64,000 nucleotides of DNA, taken from assembly GCF_002117105.1 (NCBI RefSeq), contig NZ_CP019343.1:868001-932000 (forward strand). The letters run 5' to 3'. This DNA is from Oceanicoccus sagamiensis (GTDB taxonomy: Bacteria > Pseudomonadota > Gammaproteobacteria > Pseudomonadales > Dasaniaceae). The notes beneath the pieces were generated by a model. That model had not been told where the DNA came from, searched no databases, and saw only the letters and a program-made list of their open reading frames with translations. Both the position numbers and the translations under genes were made by a program. Positions 33,990-42,113 of this stretch are shown piece by piece (the first letter of the stretch is position 1; every line of letters starts with the position of its first letter).

Positions 33990-35558
33990 TTACAATCCAA
34001 GACAGCCCGGATTAATCCGTCGTGTCGGGTCAACCACGGCTTTAATCGCTTTAATCAATTCAAAGGCTTCAGGTTTAAGGCCATCCCTATAGATATATTC
34101 TTTGCCCACCTGCAGATGAGATGCCCCCATCTCGGAAAAAGCAGCGACTAACTCCTTGCGCATCGATTCAACCGCATGGCGGGCTTCCAGGTTTGCGCCA
34201 AAACCTTTCTGCTTAGCCAGTACATTACCTTCAACCGTTTCCCGGTGTAATTCATTAAGCTCATCCGGCCAAAACCACAGCGGCTCCATAAAAAAGCAGT
34301 TAGTGGACACGGTAGTAAACAGAAAGCCGGTAACAATATGATGCTTTTCAATCATATCGCTATATTTTTCATAAATAGCCTCGGTGACTTTGACGGACTC
34401 AATCACTTTTGAATGGGGCAACAAAGCATGTACCGGCACCCAACGCTCACCCTGCGGACCCACCATATTATTGAGAGGGTTAAAGGGGTTGGCACGTACA
34501 ATAGACGGCACCGAGTTTTCGATTTTTTTACCACCAAACTGTTGGCAAATCGCCGCTATCTGATCAGCCACTTCATCGGCGGCGGCATCGCAACGCTCTT
34601 CAACATTGGCATGCACAGGGTAGCTGGCGTTTTTAACCAGACGGCGGCCTGCCATCGCAATTTTGGCGCCCTGTTTGACGGCACCTAATAAAGAGTCCTG
34701 CGCTTTTAATACCCCGCCTAGCGCTTTTACATCATTCATTAAGCTATCGCGCTGGGCCCGTATTTGACCGAGACCAGGATCAGTACCAAACATTTGTGCC
34801 GCCAAATGTTGCCGTGAAATTTCACTGAGAGCTTTTATCTGACTCTCATAATTATCAAAATCATAAGAGACATGACGGATCGATTTAAACTCTGGCATTA
34901 AACGCAATGTAATCGTCGATTTAATACCCAGGGCTCCGGTATCACAGGTAAATAAACCGGTTAGGTCAGGCCCAAAATGACGGAAGAAAGGGCTGCCATT
35001 TTTTTGCGCGGCAGAACCTGTTGAAAGCACTGAACCATCCGCTAGCACCACATCCAAACTGACCACAGAATCCGCAGAGGCCCCAAATAAACCCGCGCCA
35101 AAAAATACCGAACTCTGGGAAATACTGCCGCCCACTGTGGCATGAAAGCCGGATAGCGGCCCCCAAAAAGGTGTGCGTAAACCGGTATCTTTTAAGGCTT
35201 CGTACAGTTTTTTCCAACTGCAGCCCACCTGTACCGTGACATACATATCTTCCTGATTAATCGCAATAACAGCATCCATACGGCTGGTATCCACCAAAAT
35301 GCTATCGTCCTCTTCAGGCACATAACCACTGGTATAGGACATACCACCACCACGGGGGACTACGGCAAAACCTGCAGCAACGGCAGCGGCCACCAGACGG
35401 GATAACTGCTCGGTAGTTTCCGGCTGTACCACACAGGCTGCGGTTTTATCCCGGGTAAAAACATCCTGCGCATATAAAATACAGGATGCCTCGTCGGTCA
35501 GCACATAATCTGGCCCGACAATCGCTGCCAGGGTTGCGCTAATTGATTCACTACTCAT
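33990..35558 (-). CDS. FAD-linked oxidase (vanillyl-alcohol oxidase/4-cresol dehydrogenase type)
   Basis: 522 residues from the ATG at 35558. The PCMH FAD-binding domain shows VVQPETTEQLSRLVAAA, PRGGGMSYTSGY, VQVGCSWKKLYEAL and FWGPLSGFHATVGGSISQSSVFFG; the C-terminal cap ends in the family's RINPGCLGL. This is the VAO/PCMH superfamily, with the fold of 4-cresol dehydrogenase and glycolate oxidase. A phenolic alcohol or alkylphenol, or a 2-hydroxy acid, could be the substrate; I cannot tell whether FAD is covalently held. UbiX follows 20 bases from its stop region, suggesting a two-gene unit that handles aromatic compounds (inference). Confidence 0.85.
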   Translation of the reverse strand: MSSESISATLAAIVGPDYVLTDEASCILYAQDVFTRDKTAACVVQPETTEQLSRLVAAAVAAGFAVVPRGGGMSYTSGYVPEEDDSILVDTSRMDAVIAINQEDMYVTVQVGCSWKKLYEALKDTGLRTPFWGPLSGFHATVGGSISQSSVFFGAGLFGASADSVVSLDVVLADGSVLSTGSAAQKNGSPFFRHFGPDLTGLFTCDTGALGIKSTITLRLMPEFKSIRHVSYDFDNYESQIKALSEISRQHLAAQMFGTDPGLGQIRAQRDSLMNDVKALGGVLKAQDSLLGAVKQGAKIAMAGRRLVKNASYPVHANVEERCDAAADEVADQIAAICQQFGGKKIENSVPSIVRANPFNPLNNMVGPQGERWVPVHALLPHSKVIESVKVTEAIYEKYSDMIEKHHIVTGFLFTTVSTNCFFMEPLWFWPDELNELHRETVEGNVLAKQKGFGANLEARHAVESMRKELVAAFSEMGASHLQVGKEYIYRDGLKPEAFELIKAIKAVVDPTRRINPGCLGL

Positions 35559-35670
35559 AAATAGATATTTCCAGAAAATAGGCCCCAATACTTAGCTGGG
35601 GTGATGAGTATAGAAGTTTAAAGGGCGGCGAATATTGAGCGTTGAGAATTATCAATATTTTACGTTTAGG

Positions 35671-36351
35671 CTAGTTAGAAAAGGCCAACTGCTTTAATTG
35701 CTCCGCATCCAACACTTCAACATGATGGGCTGATTGAATTTTAATAACACCTTCCTTTTGCAAGCGGCTAAATGCACGACTAACAGTCTCCAGGGTCAAA
35801 CCCAGATAGTCAGCGATATCCTGCCGGGTCATAAATAATTCAAAACTAAAACCACCGCTAATGGTTTGCCGGTCTTTTAATTGCTGTAATAAAAACCCCA
35901 AGCGCTCATGGGCCTTTTTTTGCCCCAGTGCAAACAGCTGATCAAATAAGCCCAACATCACTTTGTTGCCAATCACTTCGACATTTTTTTTCAGTGTGGG
36001 TATTGCTTCACCCAAACGAATAAAATCATGTCGCGAACACTCTAACACCCTGGCAGGGGTCAGAGTCTGAACACTGTATTCAAAAAAATCATTATGGGTG
36101 AAGCCCACAAAATTACCGGGAAACATAAACGACATAATCTGGCGCCGGCCATTCTCGGAGGAGCGCTCCACCATCAACACCCCTTCTTCGATGATATAAA
36201 TCGAATTGGCATTAGAATGTTGATGAAATAGGTACTCACCAGCCGCGACATCCTTCGAGCGAGAGATAGCCATCAACTGCGCGACTTCAGCCTCAGATAA
36301 ACCCTCGTAGAGCGCGACCTTATGGCAAGGTAATTGGGGAGTTCCCGACAT
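35671..36351 (-). CDS. Crp/Fnr-family transcription regulator
   Basis: 226 residues. An N-terminal cyclic-nucleotide-like beta-roll (GEYLFHQHSNANSIYIIEEGVLMVERSSENGRRQIMSFMFPGNFVGF) leads by a long helix to a winged helix with recognition helix LTLETVSRAFSRLQKEGVIKI near 186-206, the FNR-type ExxSR contact. Only two Cys are present (near 9 and 105), so the four-Cys iron-sulfur site of FNR is absent; the effector is not clear. The upstream spacer has a weak FNR-like half site (ATCAA at 36420-36424). It may control the neighbouring oxidase or oxygenase genes. Confidence 0.9.
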   Translation of the reverse strand: MSGTPQLPCHKVALYEGLSEAEVAQLMAISRSKDVAAGEYLFHQHSNANSIYIIEEGVLMVERSSENGRRQIMSFMFPGNFVGFTHNDFFEYSVQTLTPARVLECSRHDFIRLGEAIPTLKKNVEVIGNKVMLGLFDQLFALGQKKAHERLGFLLQQLKDRQTISGGFSFELFMTRQDIADYLGLTLETVSRAFSRLQKEGVIKIQSAHHVEVLDAEQLKQLAFSN

Positions 36352-36489
36352 CGATGATGTACTCGTTTAGTCATTGCGATTGAGCGGGAATTGTACACTA
36401 TTTTTACCCACTGACATTAATCAAAGCATGGCCACAGGCATCTTCTATACTAAGCAGAACGCCATACCAACCACCACCACGAGAACGCC

Positions 36490-37470
36490 ATGCTTAACCC
36501 ACGATTCATTGCCCTCTGCGGCCTGCTAACCCTTGCCGCCTGCGCCACCCTCCCCGCCGCCGATAATAGTCTGGAGCAGGATTTTCAGCGCTTTGTGCAG
36601 TGGTTTGAGGGTGAATACGACAATCACGAGCAAGTATGGCAGCAACGGCAAGATAAGGCCGAAGTGCTTAAAGAGCATATTCACCATATCTTTAAGGCCG
36701 TGGATACTCCGGCGATTGGCCCCCATACCTTCTTTGTAAAACAGACCATACCCACTGATAGCAACCGGGTATATCGGCAACGGTTATATCAGTTAAGCAA
36801 AGATGAGCAGCGACAAGCCATTGCGCTTAAGATTTATCGCTTTAAAGATGAGGCCGCTTACCAGAATGCCGATAGCAATAGCGAGATATTAAAGGCGCTC
36901 ACTCTGGATGAGCTGGTTTCTATTCCTGGTTGCGATGTCTATTGGACCTTTGCCGATAATGCCTATACCGGCCAAATGGATAAAGCTAGCTGCTATTACT
37001 TTTCCAAAAATCTGGATAAAACGATTTATGTGACCGACAGCCTTAAGCTCACTAAAGATACTATCTGGATTAATGATTCAGCGGTCGATGAAAACGGCGA
37101 AGCTGTTTATGGCGACAAAGATGGCGTAGCCCATAGAAATCGCAAGGTAAGCTATTACACTGGCTGGGGTGGTTTTGAAAAACAGCGCATTGACCCAACA
37201 GCAAAAAAAGATGAATGGGTTTTTATGCAGGGTATCCGCATTCATAATGAAGGCCAACGCCTTCCTTTGCTGGATAAAGATGGCAGTGAATCCGGCGTAG
37301 AAATTCAATTAGCGAAACTAACTTATCAAAATACTAAGGTGCCTATTTTGGTATTAAAGTTTTTTAAGACAGGGGAAGAACAATCTTTTGCTTATAGTTG
37401 GGCAGAAAGTAACTCGGCCCGGGTTGGCATTAATATGCGATGGATACAAGCAGGATTAACCCGAGAATAA
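36490..37470 (+). CDS. CpcT/CpeT-family lipoprotein
   Basis: 326 residues. The N-terminus LLTLAACATL is a lipoprotein signal with lipobox LAAC. The body matches the CpcT/CpeT family (PF06206): WFEGEYDN near the start, HTFFVKQTI-xx-NRVYRQRLYQLSKD, IPGCDVYWTF-x-G-MDKASCYYF, then DSAVDENGEAVYGDKDGVAHRNRKVSYYTGWGG. In cyanobacteria these proteins attach bilins to phycobiliproteins; in non-photosynthetic gammaproteobacteria their job is not known and may be a lipocalin-like binding role. It lies head to head with the Crp/Fnr gene. The start has only weak ribosome-site signal. Confidence 0.82.
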   Translation: MLNPRFIALCGLLTLAACATLPAADNSLEQDFQRFVQWFEGEYDNHEQVWQQRQDKAEVLKEHIHHIFKAVDTPAIGPHTFFVKQTIPTDSNRVYRQRLYQLSKDEQRQAIALKIYRFKDEAAYQNADSNSEILKALTLDELVSIPGCDVYWTFADNAYTGQMDKASCYYFSKNLDKTIYVTDSLKLTKDTIWINDSAVDENGEAVYGDKDGVAHRNRKVSYYTGWGGFEKQRIDPTAKKDEWVFMQGIRIHNEGQRLPLLDKDGSESGVEIQLAKLTYQNTKVPILVLKFFKTGEEQSFAYSWAESNSARVGINMRWIQAGLTRE

Positions 37471-37509
37471 CCCCAGCCCCCACTCACTCTTCGAGTTCTC
37501 GCAGTAGTT

Positions 37510-37585
37510 GTAGGGTGGATTATAATCCACCAACACCAACACCAACCCAGAGTCTTCAGAACCGGTGGATTATAATCCACCCTAC
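37510..37585. repeat. Paired palindromic repeat, copy 7
   Basis: GTAGGGTGGATTATAATCC and its inverted partner ending CCACCCTAC, both with the perfect 18-base core. It lies between two convergent genes. Confidence 0.92.
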
Positions 37586-37620
37586 AATACTTAACTAGCG
37601 ACGGATTTTTTATACATCAC

Positions 37621-37641
37621 TTCCGCGCGGGTGGGAATGAC
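37621..37641. repeat. Degenerate copy of the second palindromic repeat family
   Basis: TTCCGCGCGGGTGGGAATGAC, close to the TTCCCGC-N4-GCGGGAATGAC consensus with one arm shortened. It follows copy 7 of the paired repeat by 35 bases, the same pairing seen at 33112/33139 and 58653/58741. Confidence 0.55.
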
Positions 37642-37644
37642 AGA

Positions 37645-38496
37645 CTATCGACTAAATTTCGGCCACAGACTTGGCACCGTCTTTTTATACTCCTGATAGG
37701 CTGGGTCACTACTGTATTGTTGATCTTTTTTAATATCACCCCGCCTTGCCGAGTCCACCATCAAAGCAAATAAATAAAACGGCGATATGGCGGCGGCAAG
37801 GTACTCATACCAAGCCTGATAAAAATCCAGACCCGCAACAAAAACACCTACGACAAAAATAATTTCACCCAAATAGTTTGGGTGACGGCAGCTGGTATAT
37901 AAACCTATATTGCAAAAAGAACGGCTGGTCGCTTTAAAAGCCTGCTTCTGCGCATCGGCCAGGGTTTCCATCACCAAATCCACTATCATCAAGATCACAC
38001 CAAAGGCCAGTGCCATTGGCAATTCAAGCAAACCTTCTGCGGGATAGCGTGACACCACAAAATACGAGGCCAGGCTATAAAAGAGATAATTCCAACTGGT
38101 AAAAACCCATAAAATAATTTTTACAAAAAAGGGCATAGCCTGGCTGGCATCCTTTATCGCCGCCCGGGTTTGAGCATAACTGGGGTTGTTGTAGCGCCTA
38201 TATTGAAAGATCATTAACCGAGCGCCATAGAGCATCAACATAATGCTAATCAGCGATGCCATTAGCGGCGGCTGGTAATAAAGCAATAATATGGCGTTAA
38301 GTGATAGCGTTGCCCCCGCATAACCAAAGGTAAACACATGCACAAAGTTAACAAAGGTAATCAGGCAAATAAGCTGGCTAAGCAATAATAAATACAGATA
38401 TAAAGGACCAATAACAGCCTGGTTATACATCCAATAAAACAATAACCAGGAACTGATCAAGCAGACTGGCATTAATGCCCTTAATGGCCCTTCCAT
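37645..38496 (-). CDS. DUF1295/steroid 5-alpha-reductase-like membrane protein
   Basis: 283 residues, about seven membrane segments. The C-terminal GLYTSCRHPNYLGEIIFVVGVFVAGL and VDSARRGDIKKDQQYSSDPAYQEYKKTVPSLWPKF are the hallmark of the DUF1295/ICMT-like reductases, in which the RHPNYLGE motif and final helix bind NADPH or a methyl donor. It probably reduces a double bond of a lipid or isoprenoid in the inner membrane. It follows the NAD(P)-binding exported protein by 17 bases, so they share a transcript. Confidence 0.83.
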   Translation of the reverse strand: MEGPLRALMPVCLISSWLLFYWMYNQAVIGPLYLYLLLLSQLICLITFVNFVHVFTFGYAGATLSLNAILLLYYQPPLMASLISIMLMLYGARLMIFQYRRYNNPSYAQTRAAIKDASQAMPFFVKIILWVFTSWNYLFYSLASYFVVSRYPAEGLLELPMALAFGVILMIVDLVMETLADAQKQAFKATSRSFCNIGLYTSCRHPNYLGEIIFVVGVFVAGLDFYQAWYEYLAAAISPFYLFALMVDSARRGDIKKDQQYSSDPAYQEYKKTVPSLWPKFSR

Positions 38497-38513
38497 AACT
38501 TCAACCCTTATTC

Positions 38514-39278
38514 TTAATCGGCTTTTAAGGCTTTAAAACGAGGTTCAAAGTCTTCAACACGCTCACCGACCACAGCCATAATTTCATAGGACTTATTATC
38601 AGCAGAGCTAGATTGCAGTGCTGCCAAAACAACGCGGGAAACATCTTCACGCCTAATTGGCCCACCCTTTAATTGATCACCCTGATAAAACTGTACCACT
38701 TGCTCAGGGCCAGGCTTATTGGTTAAACCGCCCGGACGAATAATGCTATACGTAACACCGCTGGCGCGAAGCGCTTCTTCACCTTTAAATTTCCACTTTA
38801 ATACATCGTTAGCAATGCGGTTAAGAAAGTGATCTTCCTGCGTCACCCCCATTGATGAAATCAGCACAAACTTTTTGATGTTATTCTCTTTGGCAAGGTC
38901 AACCAAATGCACTGTGCCTTTATAATCGATCCACTCCGGGGTGGCTTTGCCTTTGCTTTTTAGACCAGCACCGGCGGTATTAATCACCACACCAACACCT
39001 TCAAACGCCGCAGCCAGGCTTGGCTTATCCGTCAGGTCAGCCTTAACCAGCGGTACATTATCGCCCAGCGCTTCTCTACCCCGGTCAAGGTCGCGGACCA
39101 TGGCTTTGACCGTGTAATTTTGTGCCAACAGGTCACGCACAATCAGTTTGCCCGTGCCCCCAGTCGACCCAACGACTAAAATAACATCACCTTTGGCGAC
39201 AGTCGCTGCCGCAGCCCCTGTAGCCATTATTAGCAGTAACAGAAAAGTACTGATAGCTTGCTGAATAAAATGCCGCAT
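38514..39278 (-). CDS. NAD(P)-binding SDR-like protein with signal peptide
   Basis: 254 residues from the ATG at 39278, which has AAGGA 9 bases upstream. The first 25 residues (MRHFIQQAISTFLLLLIMATGAAAA) form an ordinary signal peptide or anchor. Then an atypical short-chain dehydrogenase domain begins: ILVVGSTGGTGKLIVRDLL (GxxGxxG), VLISSMGVT, YSIIRPGGLTN. The fold is the NmrA/ylbE group of NAD(P)H-binding proteins. A Rossmann enzyme with an export signal is odd, since NAD(P)H is cytoplasmic; it might instead be membrane-anchored facing the cytoplasm. It is the first gene of a unit with the DUF1295 protein. Confidence 0.8.
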   Translation of the reverse strand: MRHFIQQAISTFLLLLIMATGAAAATVAKGDVILVVGSTGGTGKLIVRDLLAQNYTVKAMVRDLDRGREALGDNVPLVKADLTDKPSLAAAFEGVGVVINTAGAGLKSKGKATPEWIDYKGTVHLVDLAKENNIKKFVLISSMGVTQEDHFLNRIANDVLKWKFKGEEALRASGVTYSIIRPGGLTNKPGPEQVVQFYQGDQLKGGPIRREDVSRVVLAALQSSSADNKSYEIMAVVGERVEDFEPRFKALKAD

Positions 39279-39392
39279 AGTTATGTCCTTGTTATGATTT
39301 ATTGATGCTGCCAACATAAACCAGCCACAAAAAAAAGCCACCCTTTTTCAAAGATGGCTTTTGTTTTTACACTTCTTTACTTAGCATTATAC

Positions 39393-40589
39393 TTATTCGA
39401 CGCGGATAACCCCGTCGGCAATCATCTGCTCAATATCGTCATTGGCATAACCCGCCTCTGCGGCGGCTTCTTTAGAATGCTCGCCCTCACGGGGAAGGTC
39501 CTGACGTACACCTAAGCGCTCACCAGAAAACTCAATGGGCAGTGCAGGCAATTTAACGACTTCGCCATCTTTATCACCGCCAGTTAAGGTCAGGTCAACC
39601 AAGCCACCGGCATTAAGATGTTCATCATCAAACAGGTCAGCAGGTTTATTAATAGGTGCAAAAGGAATACCGGCCTTATCCAGGCGAGACATCATTTCTT
39701 CTTTGCTCATACTGGCAAACATATCAGTAATCACCGGTACAATTTTGTCGCGCTGTTTAACCCGCTCATTATTCAAGTTAAGTGATTCATCGGCAGAAAA
39801 TTCCGTTAATTCAAACTCATCACAGAAACGCTTCCACAAAGAATCAGACACCACACCGACAAAAACACGCTCAGCATCTTTGGAATGGAAAATATCGTAA
39901 ACCGACCAGGCGCTGCGACGAACAGACATTGGCGGTGGCTCTTCACCAGAAACAGCCTGCTGTGCCATATGCTGGCCAACCATATAGGCGGTGGTTTCGT
40001 ACAGGGAGCTAGTGACTTCTTTACCTTTGCCAGTGCGGTGACGCTCTTCAAGGGCCGCCAAAATACCGATAACACCGAACATGCCGCCAGTAATATCAAT
40101 TACTGAAGAACCTGCCCGCATGGGACGGTCAGGCAACCCCGTCATATAAGCCAGGCCGCCCATCATCTGGGTCACTTCATCCAAGGCAGTGCGGTGCTCA
40201 TAAGGGCCCGATAAAAAGCCCTTTAATGAACAATAAATCAAACCGGGGTTATCGGCACTGAGCTGCTTATAGCCAAAGCCCAATTTATCCATGGCACCGG
40301 GGCGGAAGTTTTCAATCACTACATCCGCTTTAGCGGCCAGACGCTCGGCCAATTGATGGCCCTGCTCTGACTTAAGGTCAACACAAAGACTTTTCTTATT
40401 GCGGTTATACATGGGGAAGTAACCCGCACCAGAGCCTTTTAGGCGGCGAGTATTATCACCCTTCAATGGCTCTACTTTGATCACATCGGCCCCAAGGTCA
40501 GCAAGGATCACCCCTACAGTAGGCCCCATCACCATATGGGTAAATTCAACAACTTTTATGCCTGACAATGGCAGCTCTTTCTCAGCCAC
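39393..40589 (-). CDS. Class III CoA transferase (third in the window)
   Basis: 398 residues starting at GTG 40589, chosen because AGAGGAGG lies six bases upstream and the length then matches the family; longer readings upstream have no ribosome site. N-terminus GIKVVEFTHMVMGPTVGVILADLGADVIKVEPL, NRNKKSLCVDLKSEQG; catalytic Asp in SSVIDITGGMFG. It is divergent from the HMG-CoA-lyase-family gene at 40783 and probably shares control with it, giving a second transferase/lyase pair like that at 18.7-20.9 kb. Substrate unknown. Confidence 0.9.
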   Translation of the reverse strand: MAEKELPLSGIKVVEFTHMVMGPTVGVILADLGADVIKVEPLKGDNTRRLKGSGAGYFPMYNRNKKSLCVDLKSEQGHQLAERLAAKADVVIENFRPGAMDKLGFGYKQLSADNPGLIYCSLKGFLSGPYEHRTALDEVTQMMGGLAYMTGLPDRPMRAGSSVIDITGGMFGVIGILAALEERHRTGKGKEVTSSLYETTAYMVGQHMAQQAVSGEEPPPMSVRRSAWSVYDIFHSKDAERVFVGVVSDSLWKRFCDEFELTEFSADESLNLNNERVKQRDKIVPVITDMFASMSKEEMMSRLDKAGIPFAPINKPADLFDDEHLNAGGLVDLTLTGGDKDGEVVKLPALPIEFSGERLGVRQDLPREGEHSKEAAAEAGYANDDIEQMIADGVIRVE

Positions 40590-40782
40590 GTGGCCTCCTC
40601 TCAATTGCGTTTTATCAATAACGGCGTACTTAATGACTGCTAACCTGAATAGACTCAAAGCACGCAAATCAGTACAATTGACTATATGATATAACAATAG
40701 GCTTTATATGTTAAGGAAGAGTTAAGAGACAAATGTCACAAACTCCCTGACAGTGAGCCTTTACCCACAACAGGTTAAAGCA

Positions 40783-41721
40783 ATGGCAAATTTTGATATA
40801 GAAATCAGTGAGGTAGGCCCTCGCGACGGGCTTCAGAGCATTAAGGCGATTATGCCTACCGAGGCTAAAAAAGCCTGGATCAAGGCCGAATTTGAGGCTG
40901 GCGTGCCAGAAATCGAGGTGGGATCCTTCGTTTCCCCCAAATTGCTGCCTCAGCTAGCGGATACCGCCGAGATTGTCGCCTATGCCCGCACCCTGCCCGG
41001 TTTACAGATTGCGGCCCTGGTCCCTAACCTGCGTGGCCTTGAAGCTGCGGTTAAAGCTGGCGTGCATAAAGTCGGTATCCCCTTTTCCCAGAGTGAAACC
41101 CACTCTATTAAAAATGTGAAGAAAACCCACCCGGAAATGCTGGCCGAAATTCAGCGCTGTGTGGAGTTTCTACAAACAGTGCCCGCTGAGCAGCGCCCTC
41201 GCTTTGAAGTTGGCTTATCTACAGCGTTTGGCTGCACTATTGAAGGCAATGTCGATGAGGATGTAGTGGTTAGCAATGCTGAGAAGGTACTGGAAATTGG
41301 TGCCGATGAAGTGGGCCTGTCCGATACCACCGGTTTTGCCAACCCGGTACAGCTAAAGCGTATTACCCAGCGTATTTGGGATAGCTGCGGCAAAGACAAA
41401 CTTATGGGTGTTCACCTGCATAATACCCGCGGCCAGGGTCTGGCCAATGTGCTGGCCGCTGTTGAAATGGGTATTACCACCGTTGACGCTTCGCTGGGCG
41501 GTATTGGTGGCTGCCCCTGGGCACCCGGCGCCTCCGGTAATATTGTGACAGAAGATTTAGTCTGGATGCTGGAAGCTATGGGCCTGAAGACTGGTATTGA
41601 TATCGACAAGCTATTAGCGGTCAGAGAGTTAGTCAAAGAGGCCCTGCCCGATGAGCCGATGTATGGCTTTATCCCGGATGCCGGTGTACCCAAGGGCTTT
41701 GTACCGGCCTCGGCAGTTTAA
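40783..41721 (+). CDS. HMG-CoA lyase family enzyme (second copy)
   Basis: 312 residues from ATG 40783 (ACAGG upstream); a GTG at 40753 would add ten residues. Key features: VGPRDGLQS, GSFVSPKLLPQLADT, FGCTIEGNV, HLHNTRGQG (metal His pair) and GGIGGCPWAPGASGN with the catalytic Cys. It is distinct from the copy at 18699: longer loop after SQSETHS and a C-terminal tail GFIPDAGVPKGF. Relatives cleave HMG-CoA or citramalyl-CoA. Divergent CoA transferase at 39393 suggests they act in series. Only 35 bases separate it from the copper-related gene downstream, so read-through is possible. Confidence 0.9.
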   Translation: MANFDIEISEVGPRDGLQSIKAIMPTEAKKAWIKAEFEAGVPEIEVGSFVSPKLLPQLADTAEIVAYARTLPGLQIAALVPNLRGLEAAVKAGVHKVGIPFSQSETHSIKNVKKTHPEMLAEIQRCVEFLQTVPAEQRPRFEVGLSTAFGCTIEGNVDEDVVVSNAEKVLEIGADEVGLSDTTGFANPVQLKRITQRIWDSCGKDKLMGVHLHNTRGQGLANVLAAVEMGITTVDASLGGIGGCPWAPGASGNIVTEDLVWMLEAMGLKTGIDIDKLLAVRELVKEALPDEPMYGFIPDAGVPKGFVPASAV

Positions 41722-41756
41722 TTGCCTGCCCAGCTACTCAGGCGTACTATATAGCC

Positions 41757-42074
41757 ATGATAACCAAGCTTTTGTTAATACTGCTGGTCATCAGCAACAC
41801 TTGGTTTGCCAAGTTCTCAATAGCCTCTATTGAGAATAGCCCGGCCTTGATGCAAGCCGCCGGGCAAACCATGGCAGGCAGCCATGACTGCTGTGATGAC
41901 GAGATACCCACCGACAGTGATTGTTTAAATCACTGTTTTCATCTGCTCTCTGTATCACTGGCCAAGACTGAACTGCCAAGCGCCTCCGCCGTTAGTAATA
42001 ACAAAACCATTGAGCTGATAGAAACGGCTCCCTCCCCGCCCCATACCGGAGTTTTTCGTCCACCTATCGCCTGA
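41757..42074 (+). CDS. Small exported Cys/His protein beside the copper oxidase
   Basis: 105 residues. The N-terminus MITKLLLILLVISNTWFAKFSIA is a signal peptide or anchor. The mature part has a cluster DCCDDEIPTDSDCLNHCFH (about 44-62) with four Cys and two His, suited to binding copper, then a low-complexity tail. It precedes the multicopper oxidase by 39 bases, so a periplasmic copper-binding helper is a reasonable inference; it resembles the small proteins that often lead cop operons. I cannot assign a family with certainty. Confidence 0.7.
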   Translation: MITKLLLILLVISNTWFAKFSIASIENSPALMQAAGQTMAGSHDCCDDEIPTDSDCLNHCFHLLSVSLAKTELPSASAVSNNKTIELIETAPSPPHTGVFRPPIA

Positions 42075-42113
42075 TCATTAGCCTATTTTTTTTAATTGAT
42101 CAGGAAGCCTATT

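Noticed and set aside
36411-36424. CTGACATTAATCAA as an FNR box
   Set aside because: One half site fits ATCAA but the other half has mismatches; not enough to claim autoregulation.
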